NCBI GenBank assembly: GCA_003232015.1
Contig: QIKU01000191.1
Location: forward strand, 1-30,676
Direction of reading: 5' to 3'
DNA from: Gammaproteobacteria bacterium
GTDB taxonomy: Bacteria; Pseudomonadota; Gammaproteobacteria; UBA6429
DNA: 30,676 nucleotides
The translations under genes and the position numbers were made by a program. Shown one piece after another: positions 26,500 to 30,676 of the stretch. The notes below the pieces were generated by a model. It did not search any database, was not told the origin of the DNA, and saw only the letters and a program-made list of their open reading frames with translations. The first letter of the stretch is position 1. Each line of letters opens with the position of its first letter.

Positions 26500-27831
26500 C
26501 TATTCAGCAAAAAGACTTTTTTCTGTTACAAGTTCAACATCATTAAGCCTTCTTCGAACATCTTCTGTTACGTCTTTACTCGCCAGGATTGATTTACGGT
26601 GCTTATAGAAAAGTTTATTATATTTTTTAATTTTTCGCCCTAAGATATTCCAGCCTTTTTTTCTTGCATCTAAAGGCCATGATTCCAGTTCGATTTTAGA
26701 CGTTTCAAATTCACCAGAAAAACTACTTGACCACAACATAGTCCACAAATTAATTCCCGTTGTATTATATTGACTCATTGCCTTAATTTGCCCTGGCCCC
26801 ATGCTTGAAAACTTAGACAGGTTCTTCACTGCTTCTTTTAACGCCTTATAATAATCATTTAATGCCGAAGCATCATAAGCGTCAACAGAAACATGAGTCG
26901 AGCCACTACTCGAAACATTTAAACGGCTATTACTTTTTACAGCAACAGACTGTCGCGAAGTAGAATGGCGTTTTTGTTGAGGTTGAGGTTTAGGGGGAGT
27001 AGCTCTTTTTGCACCATCAACAGCCAGCGCGCCACCAGTACCTAAACCACCCTTCACAACCTGTGGTTTGTAATTTCGTAGTGCTTTCACCATCTGGTTA
27101 TATGAGTCAGCAAACGCAGCAATAATGACTTTACCCTCAGCTGTCTTGGTAAATGCACTTGCACCACCCCAGCCTTTGCCACCCCATGAATAACCACTAA
27201 TGCTAAAATCATAGTTCTTGGCACTGCCAACAGAAGACGAAACCTGAACGCCAGAGCGATTATCTATCATAAGAAGTGTTGTTGAAGCTTCATTACTTTT
27301 AGCGCCAATAGAAGTGGAACTAAACCATGAACCCGGTAATAATTTTCGTGCAGCTCCCGACATTTTACCTAGGTTGCTCTGTTGAAACGTCACTGATGGG
27401 CTCAACGTATAATCGGCCGCAACCATTTGCCCACGCCCCATATTACTGTTACCACGAAGCGCGCCAGACTGCATAAGTTGACGCTCACTTTGCATGGCTT
27501 GCATTGCTCTACCACGCTCTACAATAACAAAACAATTAGACTGTTGAATCATCGTGCGAATAACAGGCACTGTCGAGCCTAGTTTTGGATAATAGCGACG
27601 ATAATTCCCCCACCATGCCAGGCTTTGGTCTTCAAATATTCGTAACGTGCCTAAGGTTTTATCACAACTTTCAAGCTGGCTGTTTTTATTACTACTCGAA
27701 CCCCCTGCAGCACCGCCTGTAACCGTGTTTCCGGAACCGCCACCAAGGCTAGGCATGGTGCCAAGACAACCCGTTAAAAAAACGCTCGATACTATTACCA
27801 AAAAATACTTTATGGATCGTGAAAAAATCAT
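26500..27831 (-). CDS. CsgG-like lipoprotein with C-terminal extension
   Basis: Predicted lipoprotein of 443 residues: signal peptide with lipobox LTGC (C22), then a low-complexity Gly/Ser stretch to about 50. A CsgG/HfaB-like domain follows at about 55-255, with FEDQSLAWWGNY, VPVIRTMIQQSNCFVIVERGRAMQ and GQMVAADYTLSPSV. A Pro/Gln/Lys linker lies at 278-300 and a mostly helical C-terminal region at 310-443 that I do not recognise. CsgG homologues form outer-membrane pores or assembly factors. No csgE, csgF or curlin-like gene is beside it, so a curli role is not supported. The ATG is preceded by AGAGGAC. It stands alone between truD and smr. Confidence 0.7.
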   Translation of the reverse strand: MIFSRSIKYFLVIVSSVFLTGCLGTMPSLGGGSGNTVTGGAAGGSSSNKNSQLESCDKTLGTLRIFEDQSLAWWGNYRRYYPKLGSTVPVIRTMIQQSNCFVIVERGRAMQAMQSERQLMQSGALRGNSNMGRGQMVAADYTLSPSVTFQQSNLGKMSGAARKLLPGSWFSSTSIGAKSNEASTTLLMIDNRSGVQVSSSVGSAKNYDFSISGYSWGGKGWGGASAFTKTAEGKVIIAAFADSYNQMVKALRNYKPQVVKGGLGTGGALAVDGAKRATPPKPQPQQKRHSTSRQSVAVKSNSRLNVSSSGSTHVSVDAYDASALNDYYKALKEAVKNLSKFSSMGPGQIKAMSQYNTTGINLWTMLWSSSFSGEFETSKIELESWPLDARKKGWNILGRKIKKYNKLFYKHRKSILASKDVTEDVRRRLNDVELVTEKSLFAE

Positions 27832-28220
27832 TATAAAAGTCCTCTTTTTATTTAATAATTTAAAATGTAACCACTACAGATATTGCCGTTGAATTGCTTA
27901 ACAATGGTATATTTCATAGAACCGCGTTTTTTATAAAGAATTTACGCTCCGTGCTTTTTAGAATTATTCTAAATTTTCTTTTTTTATTTTTGTGACCTAT
28001 TTTACTCAACGCAACAGCAAATGCAACAAAGTGATATAAGCATGGGTTAACCCATGCTTATTATTTAACCATACACGGTTAACCCATTGAGCAAACCCGG
28101 CTTCCCACCAATGCCTACGCTAGAAACGTAAACATAAATACACGGCTGAATTCAATAGTTAAGTAAATAGCCATTTCATTTGGAATTTAAATACACTTGC
28201 TATCGGCATATAAAGGATGC
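27832..28220. other. 389-base AT-rich intergenic region
   Basis: Gap between the truD stop and the lipoprotein gene start. It presumably contains the lipoprotein promoter, which I could not place with confidence. The only clear structure is the 26-bp perfect palindrome at 28036-28061, with part of it (GGTTAACCCAT) repeated at 28078-28088. No coding potential is seen. Confidence 0.6.
28036..28061. repeat. Perfect 26-bp palindrome
   Basis: The left half ATAAGCATGGGTT is mirrored exactly by its reverse complement AACCCATGCTTAT. It could be an operator or an RNA hairpin; neither strand has a following U-run sufficient for a standard terminator. Confidence 0.8.
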
Positions 28221-29252
28221 TTACTCTGCATCAAGCAGAGTAAGTATCTCTCTTAATACGCATGTTGCATAACTGCCGCTTACTAAATTAAAACTTAAGA
28301 TTAAATCATTGGCACATAATTTGTATGTTAAATCGCTCACAAAAAGTCGTGTTGCACGACGATCTTGTTGCAATCCTTGTTTTACCAGGCCATCGGCAAA
28401 CGCCAGATTGGAATTTATTATTTTTTCTTCTAATTCTTTTACCTTAAACTGCGCAGTTAAATTGCCTTTACCCCACAAAGCAGCACCCGGATGGATGTCG
28501 CCTTTTTTTAATCTTGCATGTAACTCTGTATCAACAGATCCAATTGCAAAAAAACTACGACTTGCATTTAATGTTGCGACATCACCATCCAGCAATGTAT
28601 TCCACGTTTTGTCTTTTACGCGTTGTGAAAGTATTTCATTAAACAAAAAACTGCGAGCAGCAGAAATATATATGCTTTTTTTGTTTCGACTACATCTTAT
28701 TTTCCCACTAAATAATTTTTTCGCATTAACCAGGTTACTATCATTATGTCCAAAACGCTGCGCACCAAAGTAGTTAGGTACGCCCTGTTCCTTTACTAAC
28801 TGAATGCGTTCTTCAATACTACTAAGTTCGCCATTCAGATTTCGCAGAGTTATTTCAAATTTATTTTCTTTGATTGCCCCCCGCTTTAATTTTTTTGTAT
28901 TTCGAACAGCATCAACAACGACGATTGACTCGGACTCCAACCCCTTAAAATTAAGCGTTGATTTTATCGGGAAAGGGAAGCAAAACCATTGTGTGGTAAT
29001 GGCGTTTTTATCTTTTAAACCTGCGTAGGCAATATTACGCGGATGGATATGAAAATGTTTTGCGATTCTCTCACAAACATCTAAAGTATTTAAACCAACT
29101 TTCTTAATGAATAAAAATAAATGTTCACCCTCACCAGAGGGTTCAAAGCTAAGCTGTTCGGTTACGACAAAGTCTGACGGAGATTGCTTTATCTGCCCAA
29201 AGGCTGTCGGCATGCCGTAAGCATAAGCCAATGTTGAGACGTGTTCTGACAT
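28221..29252 (-). CDS. truD: tRNA pseudouridine(13) synthase TruD
   Basis: Makes pseudouridine at position 13 of tRNA(Glu) (343 residues, close to 349 in E. coli). The catalytic aspartate lies in YAGLKDKNAITTQWF near residue 80. NYFGAQRFGHND is the family's RNA-contacting motif, and FVVTEQLSFEPSGEGEHLFL opens the catalytic domain. It follows ispF by 19 bases in the conserved ispD-ispF-truD order, but is not followed by surE as is usual. Two Lys-rich segments (KLKRGAIKENKF; RCSRNKKS) are consistent with RNA binding. Confidence 0.95.
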   Translation of the reverse strand: MSEHVSTLAYAYGMPTAFGQIKQSPSDFVVTEQLSFEPSGEGEHLFLFIKKVGLNTLDVCERIAKHFHIHPRNIAYAGLKDKNAITTQWFCFPFPIKSTLNFKGLESESIVVVDAVRNTKKLKRGAIKENKFEITLRNLNGELSSIEERIQLVKEQGVPNYFGAQRFGHNDSNLVNAKKLFSGKIRCSRNKKSIYISAARSFLFNEILSQRVKDKTWNTLLDGDVATLNASRSFFAIGSVDTELHARLKKGDIHPGAALWGKGNLTAQFKVKELEEKIINSNLAFADGLVKQGLQQDRRATRLFVSDLTYKLCANDLILSFNLVSGSYATCVLREILTLLDAE

Positions 29253-29271
29253 TATTAAAACAGGCCATCAA

Positions 29272-29760
29272 TTATTTTTTGAGCAACACACAGGCTTGAA
29301 CGGCAATGCCTTCGCCTCGGCCGATAAACCCCATGCCTTCGGTTGTGGTTGCCTTAATGTTCACGTTTGATTTATCAGTTTGTAAATCTTTTGCAATGTT
29401 CTTTTTCATACTACCTATATGAGGTGTCATTTTTGGGCTTTGTGCAATAATGGTGACATCGATATTTTGTATTTGATAATTGTCGGCTTTCATTAAAACC
29501 ACGACATGGCGCAATAAAATACGGCTATCAACATTTTTAAATTCATCGCTGGTATCAGGGAAGTGCTTTCCTATATCCCCCAGCGCTAACGCACCTAAGA
29601 TTGCATCGCACAAAGCATGCAAAACCACATCACCATCTGAATGCGCCAGCAAAGTCTTTGCATAAGGAATACTCACGCCACCTAATATTATTGCATCGCC
29701 ATGATTAACCGCATCATCAAACTTATGCGCATCAAATCCATTGCCAATTCTAATATCCAT
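29272..29760 (-). CDS. ispF: 2-C-methyl-D-erythritol 2,4-cyclodiphosphate synthase
   Basis: MEP-pathway enzyme of isoprenoid synthesis forming the cyclodiphosphate (162 residues, typical). Zinc ligands D10 and H12 are in GNGFDAHKF and H48 in [28 protein letters not shown] and [19 protein letters not shown] complete the signature. It is separated from ispD by 15 bases, so cotranscribed; in some bacteria the two are fused, here they are separate proteins. Confidence 0.97.
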   Translation of the reverse strand: MDIRIGNGFDAHKFDDAVNHGDAIILGGVSIPYAKTLLAHSDGDVVLHALCDAILGALALGDIGKHFPDTSDEFKNVDSRILLRHVVVLMKADNYQIQNIDVTIIAQSPKMTPHIGSMKKNIAKDLQTDKSNVNIKATTTEGMGFIGRGEGIAVQACVLLKK

Positions 29761-29775
29761 TTTTATACCTGTAAA

Positions 29776-30501
29776 TTAAGTTAACTCTTGCTGCCCCAAA
29801 TAAAACGCAGCTAACTGCAAATCATCCGGTTGCGTTATTTTAATATTGCAACTGCGGCCTTCAACCATAACCGGTTTTAAGCCTATCTGTTCTATTGCAG
29901 AGGCTTCATCGGTTACAACTATTTTTTTATTCTGACATTCAATTAATGCTTTATGCAATATGCCGATCCGGAACATTTGTGGTGTTAAAGCATGCCAGAG
30001 ATTTTCTCTATTTTCCGTCAACTGAATTTCCTGTGACGACTTATTACTGGATACGCGTTTCATTGTATCACGCACTGGTAAACCTAAAATCCCACCCACT
30101 TCATGTGTTTTAAGTTTTGCAATTAAACGCATCACATCATCAACCGGCACACAAGGGCGTGCAGCATCGTGAACTAACACCCAATCGTTTTCATCGGCTA
30201 TTGTCTTTAAATATTCTAAGGCAGATAAAACCGAGTCACTGCGTTCAGCGCCCCCTTCTACAATCTGAATAGGGTGTCCTTTCACGGTCGATAAGTTGAT
30301 AAAATATTCATCGTCTGCCGACAGTGCAACAATAATTTTAGTGAAAACATTGCATGCTGCCAGTTTATCCAGCGTATGTTCAATAACACTGCGCCCATTG
30401 ACGCGGATGTATTGTTTAGGCATCGCTGCGCCGACACGGCTACCGATACCCGCTGCGGGTATAATGGCCCATATTTTGGGTGTGCTTGTTGAATCGTTCA
30501 T
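29776..30501 (-). CDS. ispD: 2-C-methyl-D-erythritol 4-phosphate cytidylyltransferase
   Basis: Transfers CMP to methylerythritol phosphate in the MEP pathway (241 residues). The nucleotide-binding loop is IPAAGIGSRVGAAMPKQYI near 14-32. LVHDAARPCV, LPVRDTMKRV and TDEASAIE are family motifs. It is the first gene of ispD-ispF-truD on the minus strand. In most gammaproteobacteria ftsB lies directly upstream in the same direction; here the sequence upstream is an FtsB-like frame on the opposite strand. Confidence 0.97.
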   Translation of the reverse strand: MNDSTSTPKIWAIIPAAGIGSRVGAAMPKQYIRVNGRSVIEHTLDKLAACNVFTKIIVALSADDEYFINLSTVKGHPIQIVEGGAERSDSVLSALEYLKTIADENDWVLVHDAARPCVPVDDVMRLIAKLKTHEVGGILGLPVRDTMKRVSSNKSSQEIQLTENRENLWHALTPQMFRIGILHKALIECQNKKIVVTDEASAIEQIGLKPVMVEGRSCNIKITQPDDLQLAAFYLGQQELT

Positions 30502-30548
30502 TATTTACAAAGTTCCAGGCCATTTAAATATAATTTAAATAATTGGTT

Positions 30549-30564
30549 TATCGCTCGCAATGAC
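30549..30564. repeat. Half copy of the CATTGCGAGCG repeat
   Basis: TATCGCTCGCAATGAC differs by one base from the right half of the repeat at 17198-17234 (TATCGCTCACAATGAC); the left half (AGATTGC...) is missing. It directly abuts the ftsB-like coding stretch. Confidence 0.6.
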
Positions 30565-30676
30565 GGGCTTTTATTTTTCTATAACCTGGAAGAAACAATA
30601 AAGTTACAACAACGACAAAACGCAAGAATAAAAGAACGTAACAATGCACTGGATGCAGAAGTAAAAGATCTTAAGT
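30559..30676 (+). pseudogene. ftsB: FtsB-like fragment, 5' part missing, running off the window
   Basis: A plus-strand frame reads NDGLLFFYNLEETIKLQQRQ, then NARIKERNNALDAEVKDLK to the edge. This is the coiled-coil of the division protein FtsB (pattern Q--N--L--RN--L-AEV-DLK). FtsB should begin with a start codon and one membrane helix ending near LWFG-G-L. Upstream in this frame (back to about 30499) there is no ATG and no hydrophobic stretch, only AT-rich sequence and half a dispersed repeat. It is divergent from ispD rather than upstream in the same direction. It may be a 5'-truncated gene at a rearrangement, or an assembly joint. Confidence 0.6.

Noticed and set aside
26305..26592. Small plus-strand ORF of 95 codons after the smr gene
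   Set aside because: It runs through the bidirectional terminator and into the antisense of the lipoprotein gene, with no ribosome site or recognisable features.
28309..28773. Long plus-strand ORF of 154 codons opposite truD
   Set aside because: Fully antisense to a gene with strong family motifs; a shadow of truD.

Overview
The window looks like a chromosomal segment of a moderately AT-rich gammaproteobacterium outside the Enterobacterales. The clues are an rpoE-rseA-rseB-rseC operon divergent from nadB, an sdhCDAB-sdhE-ygfX cluster, hom-thrC-recJ-prfB-lysS, and an ispD-ispF-truD / surE-pcm-yqaA-nlpD-rpoS series. The prfB frameshift site and the gene orders are classical for this class. I cannot name a genus. 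A small DsrE-type protein hints at sulfur chemistry but proves nothing.

Layout, left to right. 76-2779 (minus): the sigma-E envelope-stress operon, with a good sigma-E-type promoter at 2830-2856 that fits autoregulation. 3005-4723 (plus): nadB, first step of NAD synthesis. 4764-8832 (minus): sdhC-D-A-B, then, after a 124-bp imperfect palindromic repeat, the flavinylation factor gene sdhE and its membrane partner ygfX. 8974-10932 (plus): ygfZ and an HDOD-domain protein. 11022-11360 (minus): a DsrE-like protein. 11535-19857 (minus): alaC, hom, thrC, recJ, prfB (programmed +1 frameshift) and lysS, mostly closely spaced. 19902-20324 (plus): an Mth938-domain protein. 20321-21462 (minus): a RES/Xre toxin-antitoxin pair with a palindromic operator over its promoter. 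21653-25561 (minus): surE-pcm-yqaA-nlpD-rpoS, with coupled junctions through pcm-yqaA-nlpD. 25739-28220: an insertion relative to the usual truD-surE adjacency, holding an Smr-domain gene (plus), a bidirectional terminator and a CsgG-like lipoprotein gene (minus). 28221-30501 (minus): ispD-ispF-truD. 30559-30676 (plus): an FtsB-like reading frame lacking its start and membrane helix, in the wrong orientation relative to ispD and abutting half of a dispersed repeat.

Most of the window is housekeeping. I see no CRISPR array, prophage, insertion sequence, rRNA or tRNA gene. The items most worth a second look are the ftsB junction at the right end, the toxin-antitoxin operator, the dispersed palindromic repeats, and the lipoprotein gene between truD and surE.
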